Below are positions 12,428 through 24,900 of a stretch of DNA of 64,000 bases, in pieces. Each line of letters begins with the position of its first letter. Position 1 is the first letter of the stretch. The stretch is taken from NCBI GenBank assembly GCA_039545295.1, contig BCIK01000001.1, positions 1,674,001 to 1,738,000 of the forward strand, given 5' to 3'. The notes below the pieces were generated by a model. The model worked only from the letters and a program-made list of their open reading frames with translations, was not told where the DNA came from and ran no database searches. The stretch comes from Udeniomyces pyricola. Lineage: Eukaryota; Basidiomycota; Tremellomycetes; Cystofilobasidiales; Mrakiaceae. The position numbers were made by a program, and so were the translations under genes.

Positions 12428-14862
12428 TCAAACGAACTGCTTGAAAGTCTGACCCTCGACCTTGGCGGCCGACTCGACAAGGACCTTCTTGACCTTCTCG
12501 GCATCCTGACCAGCCTTCTCAACCTCGGCCGCGACGTCCTTGACCTGCTCCGGTTGGAGACCAGCGACGAGGTTATCGAGGTCGGTGAGAACGCCCTCGA
12601 TGACGTTCGCGGAAGGAGCCGTTCCGGCGGGCACGAAGTAGTTGAGCGACGTGATGGAGGCCGAGATGGTCTTCTTGAACTTCTTGAGGTTCTTCTTGGC
12701 GGCCTCCTTCGCCTTCTTGGCGGCGTCTCGGGCGGCCTGATGGGGTTGAAAGGATGATGCGTGGCGATGAAGCAAAGTAGGAAATGGGAGGAAGATACAG
12801 AACAACGAGAGAAGAAGAAAAGACAAAAAGGTTCAAGGAAGAAAAAAAAATGTTCAAGAACGCAAGGTCAGCACTGATCTTGATCGACACAACACATGTC
12901 CGTCTTGTTTTCCGAATTCCTGGAAACCAACGTAACGAAGAGGAGGACGAAGAAAAGAGAGAAAATATTAAGAAGACTCCGTACCTTGTCATCGGCCTCA
13001 GCCTTCTTAGCCTCCTCGGCCTTCTTAGCCTCCTCCTCCTTCTTCTTCTTCTCCTCCTCCGCCTTAGCCTTGAGGTCGACGGGTCCAGCGACGGGCTTGC
13101 CCTTGTTCTTCTTGAGGTCCCTCGCGGCCTTCTCCTCAGCACGGATGCGCTTGATTCGAGGGTCGTTGGCGAGGACGGCGTCGACCATCTCTCGGATTCG
13201 GGTGTTGTCCTCCTTCTTGCGGTTGTTTCGGTCGGTCTTGTTCTTCTTCTCGGTGAATCGCTTGTCGTCTCGACTGGATGGCGATGGTGATGATGAGCAC
13301 ACACGAAAGGCAAGAAAACTGTGAGCAACCGATTCACATACACAAACACACGAAACACTACCGCCTCCCAAAAAGACGAAAAATCCCAAGCTCCTCCCTG
13401 TCTGGCTTCCTTCTTCGTTCTCGAAATCAACCAGAGCACATTCGAGCAGGAAACAACAAGAAACTTACGAGTCCGAACCCTCGTTGACCTCCTTGTCCCA
13501 CCACTCGAACGACCTCCATGAGTCGAACGAGTACCAGAAGTCGTAGAAGCCCTCGACCTCCTTCTTAGAAGACTCGTTCGTACCGAACGACGGGACGGGC
13601 TGCTTCTTGGAGAACCGACCCTCGCGCTCAAAGACGGGCGCAAACGTCGCGACTTGAGGGGGAAAGAGAAATGAAAGTAAGGGTTGTTGTTTATTTATCA
13701 GTGCCCTGTGTTGTATAAGTATATGGATATATTTATGATTTATTTTCTTCTGTTTGTACGTACTGTAGGCCTCGGGCTTGACAGACCTGGCATCGGGAAC
13801 GTGGTCCTCGATCTCCCAGTCAGCCGAGTCGTAGACTCGTCGCTTCTCCTTGTGGGTCAAGGTCTCGTGAGCTGACCAAAAGAAAGACCGAACAAAGACG
13901 ACGGAACAATATCAACACAGGAGTTGGTCAGGTATAACAATCGGGGTGTTGAAGAGAGGAGAAAAAAAAACTATCCACCGTCCAGGGGTAGGGGGAGGTT
14001 GGGAGAAGAAGGCGAGACGTACCCTTTTGGATGCACTTGAAGAAGGAGTCGTTGTTGGCGTCACCAGAGTTGGCCTTCTTATCCGGGTGGTGTCGGAGGA
14101 CCTTTCGTCGGTCTAGAAATCAAACGTTCAGAACCAGAACAGGTTTCCCAAAAGTCGCGTCAATCCCAAAGAAACCTCAACGCACGACACACAAGGGAAA
14201 GAAAAGAAAAAGAGAAAGGAAAAAAAAGGAAGAAGAAAGAGAGCAAGAGGAAAACGACGACTTACGAGCGACTCGGATGTGATCATCGTTAGCCTTGTAC
14301 CTCAAGTGACCCAAGCCAAGGATAGCGTAGTGATCCTGCTTCTTCCACTCCTTGGGGTCCGAGTCGAGGATGTGCTTGTCCTCCTGCTCCTCACCGAGGC
14401 CATCAAAGTCGGGACCGAGGACTTCCTCGCCGTTGCCCTTGGTGGCGAGCGACAGGACGTGGTCGGCGTGGACGGCGTCGTCCTCCTCGAAGGATCGCTG
14501 GAGATGGGCACGGACGGTCGATCGGATGTGGGAGGGACCGGCAGGGAAGATGGTGTGCTTGGTGGGAGCTGTTGGGCAGAGGGGGACAAGGGGGAGACGA
14601 TGAAAGGAGGCGGATAGCAAAGCAAAGGCAACAGATGGCAAACGATGCGAGCAAAAAGGGGGCGATGGGTGTGGAGAGCGTAAGAAAAGGAAGGAGGAGG
14701 GAGGGGGTGGGTGAGTAAAGGCAGCAAGGAAGGAATAGTGGTTCTTGGCGACAAAAGGAATTTGATGAACGACTAACCAGAGATGGTGGCACCAGCCTTG
14801 TCGGACGACCAAGAGGTTGGGACGGCGTTGAGCGTGATGGGGAGAACTCGGGGGGACGACAT
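12428..14862 (-). CDS. ZUO1: Zuotin, J-domain chaperone of the ribosome-associated complex
   Basis: Zuotin pairs with the Hsp70 Ssz1 on ribosomes and stimulates Ssb to fold nascent chains. Seven exons: 14862-14778, 14568-14266, 14112-14023, 13871-13764, 13652-13469, 13273-12985, 12736-12428; 1,368 nt, 455 residues. Visible blocks: MSSPRVLPITLNAVP start; DHYAILGLGHLRYKA, then AHRRKVLRHHPDKKA with the invariant HPD of the J-domain (split across an intron); the zuotin homology segment FGTNESSKKEVEGFYDFWYS; a charged Lys/Glu/Ala helix; and a C-terminal helical domain ending FKQFV. Length and order match fungal Zuo1 (433 in yeast). The start codon is 219 bp from the start of divergent RSA3. Confidence 0.94.
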
Positions 14863-15081
14863 ATGGGGCAGGATGATGGTTGGGTGAGTGAGAATTATGG
14901 GAAAGGGACGTGTCAAAGCAAAGAATTTGGGAATCCATTCGGTTCACACGCGTCTCTTGACAGTGCGGGTGAATAAGTGAGTGAGTGTGTGAGTGAGTGA
15001 ACCGGCCGCATATATCCACCCATCCATCCATCCATCCATCCAACCCCCCCACCTTCAACAACTCACCCATCCCCTTCAACC
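14863..15081. promoter_or_regulatory. Bidirectional promoter between ZUO1 and RSA3
   Basis: Only 219 bp separate the start codons of two divergent ribosome-related genes. The region includes a GTGA-rich block (about 14970-15000) and a run of CATC/CCAT tetranucleotides at about 15018-15042. Coordinated expression is an inference from arrangement and function; no specific factor site is identified. Confidence 0.55.
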
Positions 15082-16189
15082 ATGGCTCCTCCAGCGCCCA
15101 AACCCGCTCCCAAGCGTCGTCCACGCAAGCGTAACCGTCGAGTCGCCTCTGATTCCTCCGACTCCGACTCGAGCGACGATTCGTCCGACTCTGATGCCTC
15201 TGCCGACGAAGCACCCCTCGTCCCTGCGCTCCTCGCCGCTGCCGCTCAAGCCCAAGCGGCCGCGGCCGCTGCTACCCTCGTCGACAAGGGCAAAGGCAAA
15301 GAACTCGATGCTGCCACTCAAGCCGCTCAGAATATCGCCGCTGCCATCGCCGCTCGAGAAGCCGAGTCCTCAGGGTCGGAAAGCGATGATTCTTCTTCCG
15401 ACGAGGACGATAACGCTTCCACCGCTTCTGGACGACGTCGACGAGCCCTCAAGAACACCGCTACCACTTCTGGCAGCCTCGATCCGAACCTCTCTACGCG
15501 CATCATCCGACCACCACGGAAATCGACGTCGCCTTCTCCTCCTCCCTCGGCAATCCCGGCGTTTCTCCCTTTTGACAAACCCCCGTCGTTCCTCCCAAAG
15601 GCATCATCGACCTCTAAAGACGACGTCGCCGCCCGGACCGAGACGGGAACCGATGTCGAGAGGGACGAGGAGGATAAGAAGAAACGGTTCAGAGAGTTTT
15701 GGATGGGCAAGTTGGTCGAGGGCTTCGGAGAGGATTTGGATGTCGTTAGAGAGGTATGTTCGGGGGTCATCATCATCATCGTCGTTGTCTTATCGTTTTT
15801 TTTTTCTCCTAGTTTTTGTCTTTTTTTTCTTCTTCTTCTTGGATCTTGGTTTCTTGGAGTCTTTTCTTTTCTCTCATGAAGAGGAAAGACAAAGAGGGAA
15901 CGAAGAAGGGATAAAATTCAAGACCCGTCGGCAGAAGAAAGAAAACCTTTTCTTTGTCTTTTCATCACCTCTGATCAACCCCCCCTTCTCTCTCTCTCTC
16001 TCTCCATCAAATCGAATTCAGGAACCGACGTTGACGACCCCGCGTCTGACGCTTCTCATCAACTCGCTTACCTCTGGTATCGACGTCTTCTCAACGGGCC
16101 GCCCAACTTCGACTTCGGCAGTGGGAGAAGGCGGGGTGAGCGGAACGATGGAGATTGACGAGAGAGATGTCGTGCTCGGACGCATATAA
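15082..16189 (+). CDS. RSA3: Ribosome assembly protein 3 (RSA3-like)
   Basis: Rsa3 is a nucleolar factor for early 60S ribosomal subunit assembly. Two exons, 15082-15753 and 16022-16189, give 840 nt and 279 residues. The N-terminus is Lys/Arg-rich and followed by Ser/Asp acidic tracts typical of nucleolar proteins. The recognisable domain is at the C-terminus: RFREFWMGKLVEGFGEDLDV, then EPTLTTPRLTLLINSLTSGI after the intron, the compact Rsa3 signature (F..FWM.......FGE.L...R.EP.L...RL..LI.SL..G.). The intron is large for this region (268 nt) and pyrimidine-rich. Family call is from the C-terminal motif only. Confidence 0.8.
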
Positions 16190-16957
16190 ACATGATTGTC
16201 ATCTCCCTTTGTACGAGACAAGCAGATAAACAAGAAGCAAGAGGAGGGAAAGACTTGAATGGGAGAGTATGGGGCGACAGCTGAGGGAGTGATACGATCG
16301 GGTTGATAGGTATAGACGTACATGCATTTGGGGGGGGGGGGGTATCTCTTGTGATAAAGGCCTCGAGGTCCTGTTCGACATCACCACCGTTTTATTCAAG
16401 ACGTGTTCAGTTGCGTCGGGTGAGCCGGACAGGAAAGCATCATATACAGCAATGCATGGACTGGCCGACACTAGCTGGCCTAGAGAGAACGAGGATGGGG
16501 ACTTTGTCGGGTAGATCGATTGTGGCATTAGATTGCATCCAGCAGACTATCGATGACGAGGGACTGGAGCAGAAAGTCCAAGTCGTGATGAAGTGACAGG
16601 AGAGGGGGCAGGGAGGGAATAATCTGGAATGATCACCCGAGACGTTGAACGGCGCGCACAGAAGAGGGATAGGAGCGAGAAATGAGCAGGAGGAAATACA
16701 TAAGGAAAGACATACAACGTTTGGGTAAAGGGAGAGAGAGGAATAAAAGGCAAACGTGGAACCAAGCAGAAAGGTAGGGGAAATATGGATAGATGAAGAC
16801 AAGGCGAGCAATAAGAAGAGCTAAGGGAAAAGGCATCGAAAAGCATGGGTGGTTCAAATGAGGGAGGAAACCGAGATCGAGTCGGAAGATCAGGAGGATG
16901 CCACAAGATGCCACCATGCATTCTTATCATGCCAAGTCTCCAACTACCAGGTGTTCT
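16190..16957. other. Convergent 3' intergenic region, no gene seen
   Basis: RSA3 and the Tag1-like gene converge on this 768-bp stretch. It carries a G run near 16330-16341. Overlapping ORFs of about 95-127 codons on the minus strand are Ser/Leu/Phe-rich with no domain and probably reflect base composition. Both transcripts should terminate here. Confidence 0.45.
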
Positions 16958-19900
16958 TTACTGCCTTCCAATCCAGACCTCCCCCTCGACTTCGACTCCT
17001 CCAATATCCAAGACCCTGCCTCCTAAACCCTCGACCAACACCCCTACGTCGCACACGCCTTCAATCCCGGCGGCAGCGCCTCCCTTGACAAGGATCTTGG
17101 CGATAAATCTTCGGAGCTGGGCATCCGAGACGATCTCGAGGGGGAGATCCTTGAAGGGCGCTCGGAGGAGAAGAATCGTTGGGTCCGTCGGGTCCGGATG
17201 GGTGAACGCTGGGATAGGATCGAGAGGGTGAAGGCGTGCGAAAGCTGTCGGAGGTAGTGGTGGGTCTTCGAAGATAACGTTAGAAGTGAAAGGATGGTCG
17301 GAATGGACCGAGTAGGATGTGGACATGAGGGACAGGGAGCTGGAAGGAGGATCAGAGGCAGGAGGAACAGGTCCGTTGTATACGAGCACGTTGGGAAGCA
17401 CACGTTGGACGTTGATCGAAAGTCCGTCTTTGCCAATCAGCTTTTCAGGGATCTGAGCTTCTGCTCTGATGGAGGTGGGATACCAAACGGAGCCAAAGGT
17501 AGAGGGAAAAGGGAGGAAAGGATAGTAAAGGATGAGTATGCGTTCAAAATTTCGAAAGTCAATAAATCAAGATAGTCTCCCCAATCATGACCAAACACCA
17601 TCTTCAGGACCCGCAAGGAAAGCTGAACAGGACGATCCACCAACCTGACTGTTCCACTCGCCAAGATAGTCTTGCCGTCTTTGCTCGTTCCAACCTTCAT
17701 GCCCTCGATCGTCACACTCCGGATTAAATGGATAGGAGGATCCGGGGGTGGAATTGGGAATTCCAGAGGGGTAATCAAAGCAAGGAGGTCCGAGATGGGT
17801 TTTGGAGTGGAGGATGAAGGAGTCCGGACATGGGTGAGGAGCAGAGGAAGGGGTGTCGAGGCAAGATAGGATCGAACAAAGGAAGCGAGGGGTGTCTCGG
17901 TGTTGGTCAAAGGGATAATGTCGTCACCTGCTGTCGCGACAGAAAGAGGAGAAGCAGACGACGGCGGCGATGGTGTTGATGGAGGCGGTAAGATCTCCCC
18001 CGTCACAAAGACAGTGATGTTCTTTGCCGTCGGATGGAGAAAGATAGGCTTGGTATGAACCCGGGCGATAACGTTCCTCGTATTTTCCCTTTTCTTCGCC
18101 TCCTCCTCAAGGAACCCCGATCGCCGCATCTCGCCCGGTCGGCCCGAGCTCTGACGATCCTCCGAAAGGCCCGCTTCTCCATTCTCATCTCCTGCGGATT
18201 CATCAGGCAGGACTACCCCAATGTCAAATTCCAACTCGAACGGGAAATGGCCCACGATTCCGAGCAGCACGTTCGGCATCGACGCGGTCGCGTCAACAAG
18301 TAACTTGGCATCGTCGGGCGCGAAGGAGGGAGCTTGGCCTGCGGCCTGAGATCGGTCACGGTTTGAGCGAGGTTGTGAGCGTTTGCGACTGGTCGTGTTA
18401 TTGGGGGAGGGTAGAGAGCGGTGCACGGAAAAGTCGACGAGGTGAATGAGATCGGTCAGGTTGGTGGGTGGAGGCGTTGGCAGCGAGGGAACACGTGGGA
18501 CTTGGAGGGATACAAGTGAGAAACGAGACGACGAGGTTCGACACAGGCACAAAGAACCCAAGATAGAATATTTAATTAAGAGTCGAGAGGATAAAGAGAC
18601 AATTCGAGTGTCAGAATAGCTGGATCGGAAACGGGATTGGTGGGACTAGAAAGTTGTGCAGGGGGGGGGGGGGACGAATGGGGAAGACCAGTGCAGTATG
18701 ATGGTAGATAGGCAGCCGAATGTGAGTCGAATAAAAGCGAGATGGGGAAGGAAGGGAGAAAGGAGCAAAGAGTACAATCAACTTTAACGCTGCTTGACTC
18801 TTTGCGGGACATGAATGAGGCTCCACCTCAGATCCTGGTTGTTGAGCACAGCGATCCGTCCCATATGATATCCTTCGTTGACTTGGCTTCGAATGTCGTC
18901 GGATAGAAAGGCACACGAAAGGCAACAGGCGACATGTCAACAGCGACAAGGGAAAAGTCCAGCAACTCACTCGGCACACTAAGCTTCATCTTGACGCCTT
19001 TCTGAGCTCGATGGATCAAACTTAACCACTTTCCAACTCCAGAGACATTGACCTTTGCGAGAGAGGCTTCGACGTCGATGCTCTGCTTTGCCCAAGCTCG
19101 CTTGGCCACCTCGATGAGCTCCGTAGGTTCTCCAAGCAGGTCGACACGGAATTGCAGCGTTATGGGCGTGAGCCAAGAGGGGATCAAATGATGATTTGGT
19201 CCGCGAGGATGGGGTGGGAAGATCGGGGGTTCGGAAGACTGAAGGCGGGGAGTCAGGGGGATCAGAAGGTGCGAGGGAGAAGGTGTGAGAGAGAATAAGT
19301 GGCGGGAATGGGAAGTGTCGGACGAGGAGATGAGGATCGAAGAGGGAAAGGTGACGTTGGCTTGATGGAAAGTGTCTGTCGAGATAATGACGGGTGCATC
19401 AGAGGTGATAATTTTTCATGGAAGAGGACACAAGACGGGCATAGGTGGGCGAGGAAGACAGAGTATCCCAAAGGGATGAGTTGGGTCAGCGCTGCGCATT
19501 CCACCAGCAAGGGATTCACAAGGTCATTTCCCTTGATAAACCACTATATCGAAGGGATTGTCATTTTACCAATCGCTTGTCTCGCCCATTTCCTCCTGTG
19601 CTTCTCCCACCAGCCGAGTTGAGCTTCTCCGTCCCACTCCTTTTCAAACGCCAACAGCGAGTCCGTGTCGATCCCGACGAACCCACTCGCTTCGATCCAC
19701 AGCGCGCTGGTCCCGGATGCCCCTCGGTTGTGCTCATCGCGATGGGATCGATGGGAGTCATGAGGAGGGACTTGACTGATGTTGAGCAGTCGAAGGTTCT
19801 CGGGTCCTCTCCATTCGAGTGAGCGAAGCAGTCGTTCATCATCCGATTGGAGCGATTGCAAGGCGGGGGCGTAAGACGACGCGAGAAGGCAGAGAAAGAG

Positions 19901-20224
19901 GGTTACTGCAACGAGCAGGGTGAGCAGGATCCAAAGGAGGGTGAGCAGGTGGGACTTTAGGTGAGACGGAGTCGTCGAGAAGGTTGATTGATGGTGTCGA
20001 TCGATCCGAGGGGATGGAGAGCGAGAGTGAGAATGAGAGCGAGAGTGAGAATGAGAGCGAGAGTGAGATCCGGAGCGGGTCGAGGAGGTCGCCGAAGGAT
20101 GATGATGATGATGATCATGGGGCAGGAGGCGAGGATGATGATGCGATGCCGATGGAAGCAGAGGGTCTGTCTCTCTTGGAGCCCTCGCCTTGCCTTTGCC
20201 CTTGTCTTGGGCTGGTTGGATCAT
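16958..20224 (-). CDS. Tag1-like single-pass vacuolar membrane protein
   Basis: Resembles the fungal family of yeast Tag1 (YLR173W), a vacuolar membrane protein needed to end autophagy. Five exons: 20224-19570, 19375-18971, 18881-18789, 18500-17599, 17452-16958; 2,550 nt, 849 residues. The cytosolic head has an acidic dileucine signal (ETDPLLP) and a Ser/His/Arg repeat, followed by one membrane span (LLTLLWILLTLLVAVTLFL) and a large lumenal part. Family-like blocks: ALWIEASGFVGIDTDSLL, MGRIAVLNNQDLRWSL, SVTIEGMKVGTSKDGKTILA, LPNVLVYNGPVP, FARLHPLDPIPAF and LPLEIV...FIAKILVKGGAAAGI. The first donor and the 18788-18501 and 17598-17453 introns are my best fit; all phases agree. Start chosen at MIQPAQDKG; an in-frame upstream ATG would add a Cys-rich stretch from a CAG repeat. 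Confidence 0.7.
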
Positions 20225-20467
20225 TGGAGAAAGCAATGGTTGAAGACGATATGAAGGGTGTGGTAAATGGATGCGAGCACTCTTGGAGCACTCTGATCTA
20301 GTCGGACAGATCACAGACGATTGCAGCACAGCAGTGCAGCAGCAGCAGCAGCCAATCAAGTATATCGATCATCCATCATCTGCGTATTAGTTATCAACCT
20401 CCTCCACCACAACCATCCACCGTACCCAACGACCGACTCCTTAGCCAACCTCCATCGTACTTTCAAC
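20225..20467. promoter_or_regulatory. Divergent promoter, Tag1-like gene / ISD11
   Basis: A 243-bp gap lies between opposite start codons. It contains a short CAG/GCA run at about 20335-20350. Both promoters must lie in this gap or in the adjacent exons. Confidence 0.5.
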
Positions 20468-21194
20468 ATGCCCGGCCCTACTCCTGCCCAAATGACGAGC
20501 CTCTACAATTCTACCCTCTCTGCCTCCAAGCAATTTGCTTCTTACAACTTCCGAAACTGTCAGTCTCACCTTTAAATCACCTGCGCCACTTGGAAACCCT
20601 CTTCTTTCCCTTTCTCTCTCTCTCTCTCTCTCTCGCCTGTCTTCAATCTGTTACTCACCTCTCCCTCTTTCCCTTCTAAACCGCCCCCCCCCCTTTATCC
20701 CTGCTCCCCTTTATCCCTCTTTCTCCCCCCACCAGACTTTGTTCTTCGCACAAACGCTCACTTCAAGAACCCCGGCCCACCCGCCTCGGCCTCGATCAGC
20801 TGGTACAACGCGCGCGTCAAGGAACTCGAGGTCCTCCGCCGATCGGCCGTCATCAACCGCATCTACGAAGGCCCGAGACTGGTCGTTGAGAAGGACGCAG
20901 AAGAAATCAAAGTATGTCCCACCCCCCTTGTAACACTTGCACCTGTCTATCGGAAAATCATCTGGAGCATGGGACGCAACCAAGGACGACGGACGGGTCT
21001 GAGTTTCCAACCGGGTTTCTAATCCGTTTCCTTCTTTCTCTCTTGCCCTTACTTTCCATTCCCTTTCATATCTATCATCCCTTGATGACCTACTTTATCT
21101 CGCACACTCTCCATACACGTTCGTCTAGGACGAGGAGAATGAAACCGTCCTCGATCACCAAACCCTTCCCGGCGATTCCAACTACCACTGCTAG
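20468..21194 (+). CDS. ISD11: ISD11 (LYRM4), LYR-motif partner of the Nfs1 cysteine desulfurase
   Basis: Isd11 stabilises Nfs1 in the mitochondrial matrix for Fe-S cluster synthesis. Three exons, 20468-20558, 20736-20911 and 21129-21194, give 333 nt and 110 residues, near the family's usual 90-110. The LYR-type motif is SLYNSTLSASKQFASYNFRN, continuing YFVLRTNAHF after intron 1. The second helix pair reads WYNARVKELEVLRRSAVINR then IYEGPRLVVE, matching the V..L.VIRRQ..I...Y....LVIE pattern of Isd11. As in the family there is little classical presequence. The start codon sits in CAACATGCC and gives the expected N-terminus. Confidence 0.88.
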
Positions 21195-21917
21195 ACATCC
21201 CCCTACACACACACACACGCACATACAACACACACCCTTCATCAACTGCTCTTGACCCGACTCTCGCCTCCAACTTGCCTCTTTTCGAGATCGACTTGGC
21301 TTTCACTCCTGTTCTTGGGGTTCCCTCCTCAAAGTTTTCTTTTTCTCTCGTTTGAATATCACCTACACCTCTATCGATTGATCCTTTTTTTTTTCTCCCA
21401 ACGTCTCATATCATCTTCCTTCTTCCCATCGAACGACGATTTCGCGACCCATGCCAGCCCTCGCTCATTGACGTTTTTTTTTTCGTATCTCAGAGTATGT
21501 TGTAACATGATTGCCCGCTTTCGGGAACCGGTCTGGCAAGACGACAAGNGNNNGGGGGGGGGGGGGGGGAAGAGAGACAATGAGATTTTCTTTCTTCCTT
21601 TATATCCGATCGAGTCGGGTCCAGCTATATCACCTAGTAGGACTACTGATGATGATGTCTGGTAGTTATCTGTTACTGCTAACGAAATGACATCGTCGCT
21701 TTGTCCTAACACGAGAATCGCATGATCCGATTACGAGCCGATCACATATATGTAAATAAAATAAAATAAACTAACAATAATATAAATTGACAGGCTCGAT
21801 CGTTCGATCTTTTCTCTCAGCTTGCCAAAAAAAAAAAAAAAAAAAAAAAAAAACCCATCCCCGACCCTATTGATCTGATCTTATCTCATCGGGCGATCGA
21901 AACCATCGAATTTCCTC
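21195..21917. other. Convergent 3' intergenic region with homopolymers and ambiguous bases
   Basis: Lies between the ISD11 and MGS1 stop codons. It holds an ACAC run near 21206-21220, ambiguous bases at 21549 and 21551-21553 directly followed by a G run (about 21554-21569), AAAAT repeats near 21757-21770, and an A run of about 28 nt ending at 21853. No ORF with domain content. The A/T-rich 21740-21855 segment is a reasonable place for 3' end signals of both genes. Confidence 0.45.
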
Positions 21918-24900
21918 TCACAATCCTCCGATCACGCTGTCCCACTTGGACTCTTCCTCTTCCTCTTCTTCCTCCTTCTTCCTCCTTCTTCCTCCGCCCG
22001 GAGGAGCAACAGTAGCGGAATCTATCCACGTCTCACCCCGTTTCTCCTCCCATTCGCATAACGCCTCGCGATCGACGGTCTTCCCGACCTGACTCCCGGC
22101 CGGTTGGAGAAACGCTTCGGGAGCGGAACGAGGAGAAAGAAGAGTTGACGACGGGTCGGTGAGGGATAAGGTCGACGTTGGGATGATGGGGTGGGTTGGA
22201 GAATTGGGATGGGGATGAAGGGGTTGGGGAGGGAACGTCGAGTGGGACGCAAGTTCCGGTGGAAGGAAGTCCTAGAGTAAGGAAAGGAAAGGAAATGAAA
22301 GCGGGAGGAGGAGAAGGGGGAGGGGGAGCGAAAGCAAAAATGAAATAAACTTTGGGGTCAGGAAGGTTTTGTCGGGGTACAGAGAAACAGGGAAGGAAAG
22401 GAAAGGAAAGAGAGAGAGAAGAAGAAGAAAGAAGACCCTATCGAACAAAATGATGAGGATCGCCTTCCCCCCCCCCCCTTCCCCTTTCCAAAAAAAAAAA
22501 GAAAAGAAAAGAAAAGGAAACAAGGCAGAAGAAAAGAACCGGAGTGTAGAAAAGGAGAAGAACGAGAACCCCTAGCGTCTCTGAACACCTACGTTATGGA
22601 CCGGATGAGCGTACGCTGGGTCATACTTGTACGATTGTCCGTATCCAAGCGACTTGAGGAGCCCTGTGGGTGCGTTCCGGATCCCCAAAGGGACGGGGTA
22701 CAGCGCGGCGGGCGGTAAAATTGGTTGAGGACGATTGTTGGTAGGTCCGACGTCCGTCGTCGTCGTCGACTTTGCGGTGGCCGTCGATGAAGAGCGAGGA
22801 GTGAGGGTCGGTTTGCAGAGGGCTTCGACCTTGAATTCGTAGATGGAACGATATTTCAAGGGGAGAAGGAAGGGGGGAGGGGGGTAATCATGGTTTTAGT
22901 CATCAAGGCAAGGCACGAAAGGGACTAATGTCTCCAAGCTAGCTTTGAAGATGGGAAGTGATGGTGAACAACTAACTCGGTTGTAAGCCGCGTAGGCCCG
23001 GGTGGACTTGGGCGCTTCGGAGAGGAACGCGACGGCATGAGCTAGATTAATTCTAAAAAGAAGAAAAAGTAAAAACAAGAAAAAAAAATAAAAGAAAAAA
23101 AAAGAGAGAGAGAGAAAACGAAACGTGGAGGATGTCAATTCCATCCGGTCTTGATTTCATACTACGGATGGAAAGGACCTTCGCGCTCAGGAGGAAGAGG
23201 AAAATCGATGAGCGATTGCTTACCGACATTCCGGCTTTTATACGCTCATATACGTGTGTAGAGAAAAGGTAACAGGCAAATCAGATACGTGTCCACACAG
23301 ATTCAAGAGAAAAAACGAGAAGAACATGGTACAAACCATTCCGATGAGTTGACATGCTTGCATCGTCGCTACCGCCTAAACGAGGAATGTATCCATGAGC
23401 GGTTCAGTAGGCAGCGGGATGTTAGATGGGACGGAAAGTTTTGCAAGAAAGGTTTGTAATAAAAAAGGCAAAAGAATGATAGATACGTCAATGAGATAGA
23501 TGCTGATCGACGGCTTTCCCTCCCCCCCCCCCACCAGACGTGCTAGCTCGAAGCAGACTTTGAAACCGACCAAAGGCAGTGCCGAATTATCTGCCAACCC
23601 GACGTCCTCACTCGCGACGACAACGAGTCGACGCGCGATGAACAAGGGGTCTTCACCAGCCGTCAGCATACGGGCGAGCCAATAGAGAGCAGCAGACCCA
23701 TCGGAACCGCGGATAGATTTCTGTGCGTACAGTGAGAGAACGAAGAGAAGGGGGTAAGGCGTTGGAAAGTGAAGAATCGATCTTAGAAGGGAGAAGACGC
23801 CAAGAAGAAGGGGAAGAAAGGAAAACAGGCTGATACGAGGTACACCTACGTGTAACGCTGAGATGAGATCGTAATGATCTTCCCCAGTCCGATCGTATCT
23901 CGTCGCATGGCTTGCCTCGAGATTGTCTCTGAGTACTTTACGCGTGTCATCATCCATAAGCCACCGAGCGGGGGTAAGCTCAATGACGTCAGAGGTGGGA
24001 GTAGAAGTGGAAGAAGACAAAGACGAATAAGAGGAAGGAATGACGGAAGAAAGGATCTCGAGGGTTGATTCGAGCATGTTGAGAGCGGTCCGAGCATCTC
24101 CGTCGGAGAGCGAGATGAGGGACGAAAAGAGAGATGGATCGAGTGGCCAGATGTCGTTCAAAGTAGAAGAGGAGGAAGGGAGGCAGGACGAAGAAGAAGA
24201 GAGAGTATCTGTCAAGGAAGGGGCTTGAGTCTGGGATCGTAGGAGATGGGTGATCGAAGTAGATCAGTTTGTCAGGATCAGATGTATCTTGGGCCTGCCA
24301 CAAGTGTGGAATAAACAGGATTAGAGACAGATACAGAGAAACAAGTCAATGACGAACAGAACCAGAGGCACAATATACGTTGTCTTCATCTTGCTCTGAC
24401 GAAGAAGGAGCAGGAGCCCCGAGCGCAGCGGTAAAAGTCTTGTGATTGGATGGGATCTTCATCCAAAATTCTTCACGATGTGTTTCTCTCCAATTTTGGG
24501 TGCCTCGTATTAGAACGCTCCTTAATGCGCCGTCGTCAAGCTTCGAGAGGGTGACGACTTTACATCTCGAGAGCAATGCTCGATTTATCTGATGACCGTC
24601 AGCATGATATCACAAATATATATATATATATATCCAAGATGCGTTTCAGTAACTAGTCAGTCCAGCGGCATATGACTTGGGAGATGACGCCTCTCAACTT
24701 GGCTTGATCGGTTATTAAGAGACCAGCTGACAGCTACGGTCTACATAGGTACAGGTGCGTGTACTCGAAACGCAGAGCGAAGGGCATACGCGACATACCG
24801 AAAAAGATGGATTCTCCGTGGTGGCGCCTATGAGTGTAATCGTGCCTGATTCGACCGAGGGAAGAAACACGTCGAGTTGGGATTTCGAAAAGCGATGGAT

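Noticed and set aside
17437..18561. 374-codon minus-strand ORF starting at a TTG (MGSLCL...)
   Set aside because: It has no ATG at that start. Its C-terminal 300 codons fit as exon 4 of the Tag1-like gene with matching phases on both sides, so it is not a separate gene.
24231..24300. MGS1 reading of a segment [17 protein letters not shown] as coding
   Set aside because: It looks coding-like, but no GT donor follows to return to the SDGDAR frame. Using the AG at 24231-24232 keeps phase 0, so the segment is treated as intron.
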